This document shows positions 1 through 11,645 of a stretch of 64,000 nucleotides of DNA, piece by piece; within the stretch, counting starts at the first letter, position 1, and each line of letters opens with the position of its first letter. The position numbers and the translations under genes are program-made. The DNA is from Apostichopus japonicus. Lineage: Eukaryota > Echinodermata > Holothuroidea > Aspidochirotida > Stichopodidae. Under the pieces are notes generated by a model. The model saw only the letters and a list, made by a program, of their open reading frames with translations. It was not told the origin of the DNA and ran no database searches. The stretch is from NCBI RefSeq assembly GCF_037975245.1, contig NC_092576.1, forward strand, positions 2,289,501-2,353,500, in the 5' to 3' direction.

Positions 1-1395
1 ATATAATATTAATAATTATATCATAATATAATAAATATCTTTTATACAATAATGTTTATGAGTTGACTATTATTATTATAATTAATGAAGTACTAATGTT
101 CCTGGGGTTGGAGGGGGTTATAGTGGGGCCAGTTTAATATTCATAATGGTGTAAAGGGGTGTGTTTGGTGAAAGTGCTCAGTTAAATATATAGTAACTAT
201 AGTACTTTACTGTAAAGAGCGTCTTGTAGGATTATTGAACAAATGGGAACAGGAGGGTGTGCAGTGATTCAGGGAAAGGGTGAAGGTGGTGTGGGGGGGG
301 GGGTTGTTTTACATATTTTGTAAGTTGTATGGCTTGTTTTACTGTTCAGTTGTAAGTAATTCTAGTATAGGGTAAGAACAAAACTAATAAATACAGGATA
401 AACACTGACTAGAAGGAAAATAAATAATAAATAGAATTAATAGACTACTAAACTATAAATTAGACACGTTTTGTTTTAGTGAGGGTAAGGTGCATGGTGT
501 CCTTTGTTTTAAAGATTAACGGATGGAGGCAAAGTGAAGGGTGTTACAGGTGTACATTGGTGTACTTTAGTCAATCTGGGGTGATTGTGGGGTGAAACAG
601 GGTGTTGAATTATTTAATATAGGTTGCAATATTTGTTTCCGTTTAAGGGGGAGGGGGGGGGGTCAGTTTGGAGATAATCTATGGGACCTATAGAGGGGTA
701 GATACATTTCAGGGGGGGGGGGGTTAGTAGTTGAGTATCTTAGAGGGTTAGTGGGAACCAGGTAAAATGCTGTTATAGTTTATAAATTTATGTTTGATTA
801 TGTTTTATTTCATGTTGATTCTTATTTCATTTTGTATCAGGTTGTTAAGTAATTAAAACATATGTTAATGTTGTTTAGAATAGAAATCTCTGTAGTTTCT
901 CTGTTGTGTGGGTTATGTGATAGGCCTATAACCTGTTGTATTGGAGCCTTGGGGGAGTAATGGTGGTTCATGTGAGGGCCTAATAAATATTCAATTAGGT
1001 AATTAACGGTTCTTGGCCTTTCTGTTCATAAGGTTATCAAGTGGTTCAGTGGCTAAGAGGATACGTTTCAGTTTCTCTAGCGTACAATTATCCACTAGTT
1101 ACTTTTGTAACTTCTCTGTATGTTTTACTTAATTTTAATTATTAAAATGTCTTATTTTATTTATCAGATCACAGTTTGTTTAGAAATTAGGTCCTAAATT
1201 ATCTAATTATGATGCCAAAATATAAAATCTAGAAAACGTTAGTGATTAGCCACATATACCCCCCCCCCCCCCACACACACACACACTCCCACGATGTCCC
1301 ATCCCTCCCAAATACGATAACAAGTAGAATAAATAAAATAACTATTTTTTATGTGATGTGTTCTACTTCACCGTATCCCTTCAATGTATCCTTAC

Positions 1396-1515
1396 GTCAT
1401 GCCTGGATGCTTTCTTCAGGAGTTCTATGGTTGACTCCTGTGATTGCAGTCTGCTTTCGCTACTGATGGCGACAGTATTTGAACACAGCTCTGTAATAGT
1501 CTGGATGTCTTCGGC
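1396..1515 (-). CDS. NLR gene A, cassette exon 4 (LRR-like module)
   Basis: A 120-nt exon of 40 codons, phase 0 at both ends. On the minus strand it follows a TTTCATAG acceptor and ends at a GTAAGG donor. It starts with AEDIQTITELC and ends with STIELLKKASRHD. The last about 40 residues of the NACHT exon (12170-13695) are homologous to it: they end STIQLLQIASSHE and are followed by a donor at the same point. This shows that the NACHT exon ends with a fused version of this exon. It is the last exon of gene A inside the window. By comparison with copy B, where exon 54442-54561 is followed by 52885-53090, the next exon should lie just left of position 1. Confidence 0.8.
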
Positions 1516-2036
1516 CTATGAAATAAAATGACCAAAATTACACAATGTTTAACTTGTCTCTTCCTACTCTAAATACTGACAAATTCTGGTTAAATCCTAT
1601 AAATTATATTGATATTTCATATGTGGGTTTTATTGGTTTTAGCCTTCTTTACGCTCACATCTTCCTTAATCTGTGATTCATAAAATGTGTTATTTCATAT
1701 TTATTCAACTGTTTCGACGTAATATCATCATTTTATGATACTCACAATTACCGTGAGGATATTCTAAGAAGCCTATAGCATACCTCCTTCCATTCATATT
1801 CCTACCTGAATATTACCCAGAGAGAACCATAGCTATTGTTTACTTCTCAATTAATTTCATTCCTGAAACTGTTTGCAATTAAGCGGCACACACTGTGTCA
1901 GACTTGTATCATTACCCGCTCCAATGGGATATTCTATTGTACACGGATATTTACACCAGCAGTTAAATAGGCTATATTAATTACACAACATGAGCCATGT
2001 TGATCCTTAAATACGTTTACCATCTATATCACCAAC

Positions 2037-2092
2037 CTGTTTCCATTTACCAGACTGCAGATTAAGTAGACAGGTCTCTTCCGGCCAAAGAA
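2037..2092 (-). CDS. NLR gene A, cassette exon 3
   Basis: A 56-nt exon, entering with two bases of a split codon and leaving in phase 0. The acceptor is TCTCTGAAG and the donor GTTGGT. It encodes LWPEETCLLNLQSGKWKQ after the split first codon. The same exon with the same borders is at 55167-55222, and a longer relative is at 39621-39718. It connects in frame to the exons at 3305-3381 and 1396-1515. The conserved core is a Trp, an acidic pair, then a LLxLQSGxW motif. I do not recognise this segment from a named domain. Confidence 0.8.
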
Positions 2093-2734
2093 CTTCAGAG
2101 AAAGAAAGAAAAATAACATTAATATATGACTTGCCGTGCTTACCTACAATAGCAACATAAAATTATCTGGCTGAAATATTAAAAGAATTTTCGATTTGGA
2201 CGAAGGGATTTCTCAGGTTTATCAAGTTTTCCAAACATTTAAAAACAATTAAAAATTAAATATACCTATTGAAGGGAGAGGTTTATTGACTACTTCAATT
2301 TATGAGGATAGTTTGCAATTTGACAGTAAGGTGTTTGTTACGTCACTTTGTAGTTATTAGTCATTATATTGTGAATGATCTTCACTAAGAGTCTTTCCTT
2401 GAAGACAACTCTCTCGCAACCCCCCCCCCCCCCCCAACACACGCACACGCACGTCAACACACACACTGTGCCTTATCCTCTTTGCTCGCATGTATAGTAG
2501 TAAAGAGTAAATCGAATTAAAAATAAAGAAAAACAGTAAACATTCTTTACACTTTTTCTAGTCAAATTTTGTAAACATGTTTTTGTTCATCGTTTCCTCA
2601 TCGTACTATTGGTTATGCTTCCACCTACATAAATCATTTCAAAAAATCATAACAGTTCATATAAGAAACGACAAAGGAATGGTACACTTTGAACCATCCC
2701 ATGTACCCATACACAATGTAATAGAGTATGTACT

Positions 2735-3015
2735 ATCCCAGTAAACACAAAACGTTATCATAACATTTTTAAAAGAGCCACTAAAATATATTTTTATAAC
2801 GTTAAATGTGGTGTTATAAAAACATCGGCATAACGTTTTTATGAGATATTAATGTTATTTTAATGTTACATTAATGTTTTAACGAAAAAAATGTTTTGAA
2901 ATACTAGCCTGAAAACGTTTTCGTGACATATTTATGACACCACAAATAACGTTATCAAAACAAAAGACGAAACGTTTTAATAGCGTTTTAAAAACGTTTT
3001 TGTGTTTGCTGGGAT
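2735..3015. mobile_element. MITE with AACGTTTT-rich terminal inverted repeats
   Basis: The left end ATCCCAGTAAACACAAAACG is the inverse of the right end AAACGTTTTTGTGTTTGCTG followed by GGGAT, allowing for a few mismatches. The 281-bp interior is AT-rich and dotted with AACGTT motifs. It sits in the part of copy A that has no counterpart in copy B, so it probably inserted after the duplication. There is no coding capacity. Confidence 0.7.
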
Positions 3016-3304
3016 GGTCCTACACTTATACACGTGCTTATGTATGAATGAATGAAGGGTTTATGCGCACAACCAATATCTAGCAGACAACGCAAGACGC
3101 ACACGGCCGTGCTGAAACAACAAAATATGCAAATGTTATAATACACTTGTTCCAATAATTCTATGTGAACAATTTCACTCCGCTGCTACTCCCCCCACCC
3201 CCCCCCCCCCGGCATCCTTTAATCACACATGAATCAAAAACTCAGCACACACTCATTTTCACGCTCATTTTAACCAAATCCCATTCTGAGCTGCCGCAAA
3301 ATAC

Positions 3305-3381
3305 CTTTAACATTCCTTGATTTTGCTGTTTCCGGTATCATCTTAGGGCTGATGGATGCTGGCAGCTTACAAGCATAAAAC
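3305..3381 (-). CDS. NLR gene A, cassette exon 2
   Basis: A 77-nt exon (1 + 25 codons + 1 base). The acceptor is TTTTACAG and the donor GTATTT. It encodes FYACKLPASISPKMIPETAK and five further residues. The first base completes a Trp codon begun by exon 4619-4821, so the joined sequence reads KELW-FYACKLP, which resembles the LxxLxFxxCxLP pattern of a leucine-rich repeat. The copy B equivalent is 55720-55796, with three replacements and three silent changes. Confidence 0.8.
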
Positions 3382-4618
3382 CTGTAAAACAAGAAAATAA
3401 TGAAGTTCTTAATTTGACTCCTCTCGTTGATCTAAAAAGAACGTCTGGAAACTTATTGATTATTGTTTCTTTTAGGTTATTAGTCTTTTCTGAATATTGT
3501 TGAACAACACGTACCCATCTTTGTATTAAGATAAAATGATTTTTCTAAATCTAATTTATATCATATAAAGTTTACACATTATATACATAATGATATAATG
3601 ACTAAACGCTATTATTTCTGTAAGAAAAATGTAGCCGGCATACAACTGTGAAGGTTAATCATATTTAAAAAGATTCCTCTGCTGAATTTTCGTTCTTCTC
3701 TCTGTTTTCTATTTTAAATGTTATAAATTCAAGTAATTTCACTGTTCCAATATATTCATGGACATGGGAATGTTATTGATATGATAATACATCCATTTAA
3801 ATCCACAAACTTAAATATCTACATGTGAGATCCCTGCCGCGTTACAGGTATGAGGCTCGGTTATAATAGACTACCCGTATTGAAGTGCTCTTTTACAGAA
3901 CTGTTTCAACTAAGATTTAAACCAACGCATTTTAACGTACAACTGTCGCGACTTTCAAGTGTCAATGTCGGTGTCAATTGTTACAATCATTTAAAATACT
4001 TTCCTCGAATGCGCAGCTGTAGGTCAGCTAAAGTTGATTCAAGTTAGCAGTGCATGTAATGGTCTTAATAATAATTGATCATCATCTTTATAATATTAAA
4101 AAGGATTATTAGTCAGTCCTTATATCTGTTGCAATGACAGTACGTATAGCGGCTTTTCATCGTTGACGATAATATTGTGCTGTGTAATGAATGCGCTAAA
4201 CTAATTTTTTTTTTTTTTGGACAAAATATCAGAGTATACGTTATACCTGTTGACGAGATTGAACTTAAGGAAGATCCTAAGAGGAATGTATGTAATCCTC
4301 TGTCGCCAATGAGTTTTATTGTCTGATTCATACACATTAGCCTATGTGAAATTGCCTTTTTACATATATTTCTTTAACTATAGTTAATGAAATATATGAA
4401 AAAAGGCAACTTAACTTTTAGAACTATGATAAATAGATATTTCTTCTATCGTGTTGTTTACGTATATAGACATAGGCATACATACATATCTTTAAGTTCA
4501 TTATTCAAGACGTAGGCCTATATATATCTTCATTGTAATCATTCTAGATGTATGCATATAGACCTTATATCATTTATTGTGATCATTTTCATTCTTCATA
4601 ATATATTTTTCTACTTAC

Positions 4619-4821
4619 CAAAGCTCTTTGAATCTCTTAGACTGTACTCCATAGTTCAATAGTCCAATAACGTCTTTCTCAGTAAGTTCTGCTCTGTTTG
4701 CATTCACTGATAACTTCTGCAGTGTTGAGAGGGTTGGTAAACAAAGACCAGATTGGAGCACGATATCACCTTTTTCTAACTTACTGAAGGACAACTTGAG
4801 CCATAGATCACATATTGGTAT
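4619..4821 (-). CDS. NLR gene A, cassette exon 1 (LRR-like)
   Basis: A 203-nt exon, 67 codons plus two bases, entering in phase 0. The acceptor is CTCACTGCAG and the donor GTAAGT. It contains LPTLSTLQKLSVNANRAELT followed by a helix-like stretch ending RFKEL, the spacing expected of an NLR-type leucine-rich repeat; LRR membership is inference from this pattern. It can join directly to the NACHT exon, which ends in phase 0. Relatives are 58219-58421 and 52885-53090. Differences from 58219-58421 cluster in the first 13 codons. An alternative is that this cassette belongs to a separate transcript starting from a conserved donor-flanked block near 6385-6440. Confidence 0.8.
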
Positions 4822-4872
4822 CTGCAGTGAGAGAAATATCGGGATTGTTATGATCGCTCAATTTAACTTTCA

Positions 4873-5946
4873 TAAAACAGGGTTTGTTTTATGGACTTTA
4901 GCTCCGCATTTAACACTCTTCGCAATTCGAACTTACTTCGTACTTTAGATGCTCATGTAAACCAGAACATCATATCACTGCTGTATCACTTTTTATTCAA
5001 CAGAACTCAATATGTATACTGTGATGGGGTCAGCAGTGAAGATATTGTCACTACTACTGGTGTCCCACAAGGGTGTTGTTTATCACCATTGCTGTTTGCC
5101 GTTTATACTGATTCCTTGTCCACACTTTATGAAAATGTTAACATTGTAAAATATGCAGATGATACGGCTATTGTTGGTTTGTGTAATGATAAATATCCAC
5201 AGAGCATTGTCAATTACCACACAGCTATTGCGGAGACTGTAGCGTGGTGTGAAACCAATTACCTTTTTATGAACAGCTCCAAAACCAAGGAATTAATTGT
5301 TGATTTCCGTTCAGTTCAGATGCATGATCCAGTTATAATTAATGATAGTGAGGTTGAGGTTGTGTCAGATTTAAATATTTAGGACTCATATTTAATCTTA
5401 CTCTCACTTGGGACTCCCATATAGGCTCAACACTTGCGAAAGTAAAGCAGCGGCTATATATATTGTATTTATAGGTTGGGAGGATTTGGCCTAGAATATG
5501 AGAAACAGCTTTGGCTCTTTCGTTCCATGGTGCTTTCACTCATGGTATATTGTGCTCCTGAGTGGCTCTCTTCATGTTTCAAGACTCAACTCAATTTGAT
5601 TAACAGACATTTCAGAAAGTATTATTCTATAGATGATCAGTACATTGAAGAAATTGTACTTCATTATGTAAGAGGGATTTTGGCTGATCCTGACCATCCT
5701 CTCCATAAGTATTACACCATTCCACGTAGGTTGTATACCCTACCTCGTATGCGTACTGAACGTTTTAGACATTCTTTTTTACCGAGGAGTATAAAGCTTT
5801 TGAACTGTCATATAACTAGATGATATTTTTATCATATTTTTGTATATATATTTTGCATATTTTTAAGCTGCGGAATCCATTTTATTATATCTTCATTTTA
5901 TGATTGATATCAATAAATTTTTTACTTACTTACTTTTTTCACTTAC
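4873..5946 (+). mobile_element. 5'-truncated LINE retrotransposon with TSD
   Basis: The insertion is flanked by a perfect 10-bp direct repeat, TTAACTTTCA, at 4863-4872 and 5947-5956. It starts abruptly inside the reverse-transcriptase domain and ends in a short AT-rich 3' tail with CTTACTTACTT. Copy B lacks it: its sequence runs straight through the equivalent point near 58470-58500. Truncation at the 5' end plus a TSD is the hallmark of target-primed reverse transcription. Confidence 0.88.
4891..5823 (+). pseudogene. broken LINE reverse transcriptase (CR1/Rex1-like)
   Basis: The first open segment (4891-5382) starts at MDFSSAFNTL and contains GVPQGCCLSPLL and the catalytic KYADDTAIVG, with the downstream AWCETN and KTKELIVDFR motifs typical of CR1-superfamily LINE polymerases. 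The frame then breaks near 5365-5382 and again near 5470. A final segment (5476-5823) carries the thumb region and the usual C-terminal FRHSFLPRSIKLLN stretch. The endonuclease domain and start of the polymerase are missing. It cannot make a working enzyme. Assignment to CR1/Rex1 rather than a neighbouring clade is a judgement from motif style. Confidence 0.8.
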
Positions 5947-6384
5947 TTAACTTTCAAACCACACTTTTATTTGCATTACTCGCTTCACTTACAAGTTACA
6001 GTGTAACCGACAATATGGTGCTTAAAATCATCAATTATGTAAATTATACTATTTATTCCTTTCCGCATATTGTTTTAGTAAAACCGAAAAGTAATAATAA
6101 TATCAAAATGTGATTGGAACCATTTGGTATAGGCCTACACTCAGTATCAGACTTGCAATGTTGTTAACATTGATTAAATATGAATCTCATCGGTTATATA
6201 ATTGCTCCTTGCAAGTTAATATATTGTAGTCTAAGTAGTCAGTAGGCCACTGTAGGCCTACCTGTTACACAAACATATTTAATATAGCTAGATATAGGCC
6301 CATTGCATATGTTGCTTTCTCCTTCGCCAGAGTGAAACTGTAGAACAGGGCGATGCAGTCAAAAGCAGCCGACGTTCGCCCGCA

Positions 6385-6440
6385 ATTCTCACGTTAACAG
6401 CCCGCCACAGACGAAAACATCTCCCGAGAATTCAACACAC
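6385..6440 (-). promoter_or_regulatory. conserved donor-flanked block, copy A
   Basis: On the minus strand this segment ends GGGCTGTTAAC followed by GTGAGA, a fair donor. It matches 59480-59535, where the donor is GTGAGT. The 120-bp surrounding block is better preserved between the copies than most intron sequence. It could be an alternative non-coding first exon for the cassette exons downstream. Confidence 0.25.
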
Positions 6441-7199
6441 ATTCGGCCTACCTGTCTAGCTTAGTGTAGAGTAACGAGTAACCATACTGAAAGCATTGCT
6501 AGTGATAATGATATAATGCGATCATATCAACAGACACATATTAATAGTAAGAACACTGAGTTAGACAAACACTCATAGCGTCAATTGCTAGATCTACTAC
6601 ATACAGTGTAACGAGTAACACGGCCTCTATAGGCTGTATTAAGGGTGACATTCTTTCTTAGAAAACATGGCGTAATGAAGGTAATTTTTGGTTTCCTTGT
6701 AGAGGGGAGAGTAATTGGGGGGGGGGGGGAATTGAGGGGGTATACAGTGGCTTGAAGAGTATGGGATTAATATATTATAATAATTATGCATGTATGCGTT
6801 GTGTCCGTGTGGTTTCCTTCGATTGCTCGGGGATGGGAGGGGGATCGTCTCGTCGACTTCAGTGGATGTATTTGTCCATAGCCGGGGAGGAGAAGGGAAG
6901 TAATGTTCTGACTGTTTTGAGTGCAGTCAGTTTTATTGCTCAGTATTCACAGTATATTCGCCGCTTTCAGTAAAAAAGGAAATACAAAAAAGCATGATAA
7001 GATAAATTAAGTATTACATATGGTTGTAGAGGAAGTGCAGAGCGACTATTTGTAATAGCCGAGTGCTATAAGGAATGAACACCGCTTTAATTGCTGAAGT
7101 TTGAATTATTTGGGCGAAAGAATTGGAACATATCCTACTCCACCTACCCCCCCCCCCACCACGGTATATCATAATTCCTTACTTTGGTTTGGCTTATAC

Positions 7200-7520
7200 G
7201 GAGCTAAGTATGTTTTCACTCGTATTTCTGGTTATAGAAGGAAGGTCACTATAATAGCACAATGTACGTACGATGTGCTAAAGCACTAAATTGTTGGAAC
7301 TCGGTGAGTTTGCTCAGCAGCGTGTGTGCATAAGTTCAATGGTCCATTCCTCTCCTGATAGCGTATGTATACCCTGCGCAAGGAAACGTTGTGCCACGTG
7401 CGTACGTCAGAACCATTTATGAATCTGGCGCTCATGACTGTAATAGATCGCGCAGCTTTGAAATAAAACAAGTGGAAATGTTCGATACTTCGATGTTTTC
7501 ACAAAAGTCAAACATGTTTG
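7200..7520. repeat. dispersed block, copy 1 of 3
   Basis: The block starts with a TATTTCTGGTTAT-type stretch. It contains the TACCCTGCGCAAG and GCGTACGTCAGAACCATT segments and ends with the TTCGATGTTTTCAC segment. Related sequence is at 9200-9510 and 63795-64000. No gene is visible. Confidence 0.6.
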
Positions 7521-7529
7521 TAAAGGTTT

Positions 7530-9190
7530 AGCAGTTCCTTGCGTCCCCGTAACTAATAACACGCGATTCAAGAAGCGATCGATAGTGAGAAAACAGTGGA
7601 ACTCTAGAAACAGCAGCGAAATCTGCCACTATTTTCTTCGGGGCTACAATTTCTACGACCTGTTCCATCTAAAATGCTTTACTGAAATAATGAATCTCCA
7701 GCCACAGTCAGGTCACGGTGTACAAACCAAGGAGGAAAACCAGATAGCTATAGGCCTATTCAGGCGAACAAAGGGGAACCGCTTGAAGACTAACTATGAA
7801 GTAGACATAAAATATATTCAGTTTGTGAAGATATATAATCAATAAATAGCAGTACTTATTCGTGAAGCGCCCTCAAAAGAGCTATGCCTAATAAGGATTC
7901 TATATTTGGCCAATAGTTCACTAGGCTATCTAGATACACTGCGTGATCTGTTTTCCGATGCAGGGAACCTATATACAATTGATAAGTAACTGTGTACTTC
8001 GTCATCAGCACATATCTGGGAAGGACTATGTCATACATGAGCATTGTTTAGTTTCAAGCCGTACAAATGCAATTGACATCATTTTTATTTTAGGAAAAGG
8101 GAATTTCCAATGAGGGGAAAGTGCAAGGGTCTCGTTCGGCAGTTGATGGGTTGATAGTGCGCCGATTTCCTTGGTACTTCATTTAACTCTGTGTGAGTGA
8201 TAGTTTTGTCTTTATGTACGTCATTATATCTTAACGCAGGTTTGCCAATAGTATAAATGATATCAGACTTTAATGGCTGTCATGTTATTAATATCGCAAG
8301 ACTCCTTGTAAACTACCGGGTCAGGGGTCTGGTTCATGCTTACTTCTCGGCGGGGTGGGAGTAGGGGGCGTTAATGTCCCCATACGGAGAGCAGAAGAAA
8401 ATCAAGGGCTATCAAAATCATCCGGCTGCAAATAGATATTACAAAACATATATATTGTACAGGACATAAATAAACAACATTTATGTGCGGTCGAACCGAA
8501 AAAATCGTAACTTCTTGAACGTTCAAAAGGTGCAAAACATAATTTTGGCATTCTTTCTTGAAGTTCTTAACAAATATTACATTGAATGCCGTTACCTTCG
8601 CTTTATTCATAGTTTCTATAGGAATGAAAATTAATGTAACCTGTATACCAACATTGTACCTTCACACATGGTCACGCCATGGTACTTCGTGATATATTTT
8701 AAAATATCGCAATTATATATTTTTTTATGAACGGTTTCTTGCGTATTTAGAATAAACACATAAATATACATCCTTTGTGGATAGCTGCTCCCTGGTATAG
8801 TATTTATCAATGATCGTAGCATTCTACCTAAGTTGTCAGAACTCATTTTGAATAGTTTTGAAAGTGGTCACAATTCGAAGGACAGCAAGCACGGATGCAT
8901 CAATATCTCAGCAATAATGGCTGTCATTATTGTAATAGACCTCATACACATGTGTACTTTGAACGCACCGACGGACTGACATGTTGGACTAGGATGCATT
9001 GCGGGAGCAACATATCATAAACTCATGCGCAATTTACTATTATGCAATATAATGCTTAGCTGTCAAAGCAAATATATGCGTTCTCCTTCAAACTGTGAAT
9101 GTCACAAAATCTCCCTATTCTATTCTATTCCACAAGCCTTCAGATATCGGGATTCATTCCTTCAGTCGTTCGGTGTTGTCCATGTGAGAG
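7530..9190. other. non-coding stretch in NLR intron
   Basis: Short open frames here (7585-7845, 8371-8610, 8631-8846) show no recognisable motif, no splice framing and AT-driven composition. Nothing further is supported. Confidence 0.5.
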
Positions 9191-9199
9191 TTATTATGA

Positions 9200-9510
9200 T
9201 CTTATTATAATATTTCTGGTTATATGAAGATCTTCCCTAACAGGACAATGCCAGTAAGAATAATGAGCTTATAATTTCAGCATGATTGCTGGAACAGTGG
9301 ACGTACATACCGTACGTACGTACATTGGGTCGTCCCTCTCACAATGACACAATGTACCTCGCGCAAGAAAAGTGTCTGCAACATGGAAAAATCAGTCTCA
9401 TAGATTGCTCTGCAAACATTAATGTAACAGAGGGCGCAATTATGTATAGCACAACGTAAACATGTTCGCTACTTTCGATGTTTTGACACTAGAAAAACAT
9501 ATTGGTTGGC
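9200..9510. repeat. dispersed block, copy 2 of 3
   Basis: More diverged relative of 7200-7520: it shares the TATTTCTGGTTAT start, CGTACGTACATTGG, the CTCGCGCAAGAAA stretch, a GAGGGCGCA motif, and the CTACTTTCGATGTTTTGACAC end. This suggests a local duplication of about 2 kb spacing before the larger segmental duplication. Confidence 0.5.
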
Positions 9511-9889
9511 TTGTTTGAGCAGCACTTTCTTCTCTGAAGAGAGGTTGGAATATGGTGGTGCATTGTGGGAGGAGCTGAGTAACATTATAATTTACAATTA
9601 ACAATCACGCAATCTAACGCTACATTTGTCAAAACAACTAGTTTGGGTACAGACTCATAATTTACAGAGATAGCACATAGTTGCGATTTGTTTTCATAAT
9701 CAATATTCCCTTAGTAATGTTGTGAGGTTTTTATTTGCATTTCCTTAAACAGACGATGCGGGGAACTGTGTGGGCGAATCGAATTTGTTTTGGCGTCAGA
9801 TCATCTCTGAACTGACTGCCATGAGAGACTTTCCACAAACTACATATACAAGTAAGACTCATTGCATTTACAAACAATATACCCAGTGT

Positions 9890-11645
9890 GCCCAATGGGA
9901 TGGCGCGATCTCACAGCCCTGACCGTGCCAGGGGTACTGAGCAGTTGTGACAATGCCATGGTACTGAGCAGCTGTGACAGTACCATGGCAACTGAATAGT
10001 TGTGACAGACCCAATGTGTACAATGGGATGGCGCTAAAACACAGCCCTGACAGTGCCAAGGTATAAGTAGCTGCGACAGTAACAGGGTACTGAGTAGCTC
10101 TGACCGTGCCAGGGGTACTGAGTAGTTGTGACAATGCCAGGGTACTCAGTAGCTGTGACAGTACAAACGTACTGAGTAACTGTGACAGTGCCAAGTTACT
10201 AGGTAGCTGTGACAGTGTCATTCAACTGAGAGTATCTAAAGTTGTTATCAGGGGTGGAGTATATGTGACTGTCAAAATACTGATTAGCTGTGGTCGTACA
10301 AGGTAAACGATTAGCTGTGGCAGTGTCAAAGAACTGGGTTGCTTTGGAGGTACCGAGGTCCTGAGTAGCCCTGGCAGTGTCAGGGCACTGCGTAGCTGTG
10401 TTAGTCCCAGGGTACTGACTAGCTGTGGCAGTGACAAGGTACTGAGTAGCCCTGACCATGTCAGGGATACTGAGTAGTTGGGACAGTGCCATAGTACTCA
10501 GTAGCAGTGACATACCAACGTTCTGGGTAGCTGTAGTAGTACCAGGGTAATGATAAGCTGTGACAGTGTCGCTGTGTCACATACTGAGTAGCTTTGGAAG
10601 TACCGAGGTACTGAGTAGCTCTGACAGTGTCAGGGCACTGAATAGCTGTGACGGTGCCAGGGGTACTGAGTAGTTGTGACAGTGCCAAGGTACTCGATAG
10701 ATGTGACAGTACCAACGTACTGAATAACTTTGACAGTACCAAGGTCCTGAGTAGCTGGGATCTTTCCATGGTGCTAAGTAAATGTGACAGTGCGAAAGTA
10801 CTTAGTAGATGTGACAGTTCCAATGTACTAAGTAATTGTGACAGTGCTATGGTACTGAGCACCTTGACAGTGGTGTACTAATTAGCAGTGATATGGCCAG
10901 GGTACTGACTATAGCTCCGACAGTGTCAGGTTACTTAGAAGCTGTGACACTGTCGTGGTGCTGAGTAATTGTGACAGTAGTAGGGTGCTGAATAGCTGTG
11001 ACAGTTCCAATGTACCTACAGCTGTGACACTGCAAGGATGCTGAGAATTGTTGACAGTATATTAGTATAACTGAGTAGTTGTGACAGTGCCAAGGTACTA
11101 AGTAGCCGTGACACTGCCAGGGTACTGAGTATCCCTGGCAGTGCCTGGGGTTCTGAGTAGTTATGGCAGTTCCAGGGTACTGAGTGGCTCTGACAGTGTC
11201 TAGGTACTTAGAAGCTGTAACAGTGCCAGGGTACTGAGAAGTTTTGACAATATCATGGCAACCGAGTAGTTGTGAAAGTGCCAAGGTACTAAGTAGTCGT
11301 GATAGTGTCAGGGTACTGATTATCCCTGACAGTGCCAGGTGTACTGAGTAGTTCTGAAAGTGAAAAGGTACTGAGGAGCTCTACGAGTACCAATGTACTT
11401 ATTAGCTGTGACAATGCCATGGTACTGATAAGCAGTGGAAGTGCCAGTGTACTGAGTAATTCCGACAGTGTCAGGTTACTGAATAGCTGTGAAAGTACCA
11501 ACGTACCGAGTAGCTGTGATAGTAGCAAGATACTGAATAGCTGTGGCAGTACCAGTGTACTGAATAGCTGTGACAGTACTAGTGTACTGAATAGCTGTGA
11601 CAGTGCAAAGGTACTGAGTAGCTGTGACAGTACTATACTACTGTT
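9890..11645. repeat. 27-bp minisatellite in NLR intron
   Basis: About 65 tandem, variably diverged copies of a 27-bp unit built around GTGACAGTGCCAAGGTACTG followed by AGTAGCT. A longer-period duplication is visible at the left end, where a block near 9893-9950 recurs at 10010-10065. Because 27 is a multiple of three, long open frames appear on both strands (for example repeats of VLSSCDSAK), but these are by-products of the repeat. The array lies in the 7.3 kb intron between the NACHT exon and the first LRR-like cassette. Confidence 0.95.

Larger units (their letters stand above)
1..7470. repeat. segmental duplication, copy A
   Basis: Positions 1-7470 align along their whole length with about 53113-64000, in the same orientation. 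Anchors are the opening AT-rich block (1-60 versus about 53113-53175), four coding exons with identical lengths and splice phases, the block at 6310-6440 (versus 59420-59535) and the block at 7020-7460 (versus 63440-64000). Introns are clearly alignable but diverged. The length difference is explained mainly by later insertions: a LINE and a MITE here, and a solo LTR, a foldback transposon and a hairpin-bearing insertion in copy B. Both ends lie at or near window edges, so the true extent is larger. Confidence 0.9.

Noticed and set aside
1020-1070. tRNA A-box-like GTGGTTCAGTGGCTAAGAGG
   Set aside because: No B-box, no cloverleaf partner stems, and the copy B equivalent at about 54075 has lost the match. 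Not called as a tRNA or SINE head.
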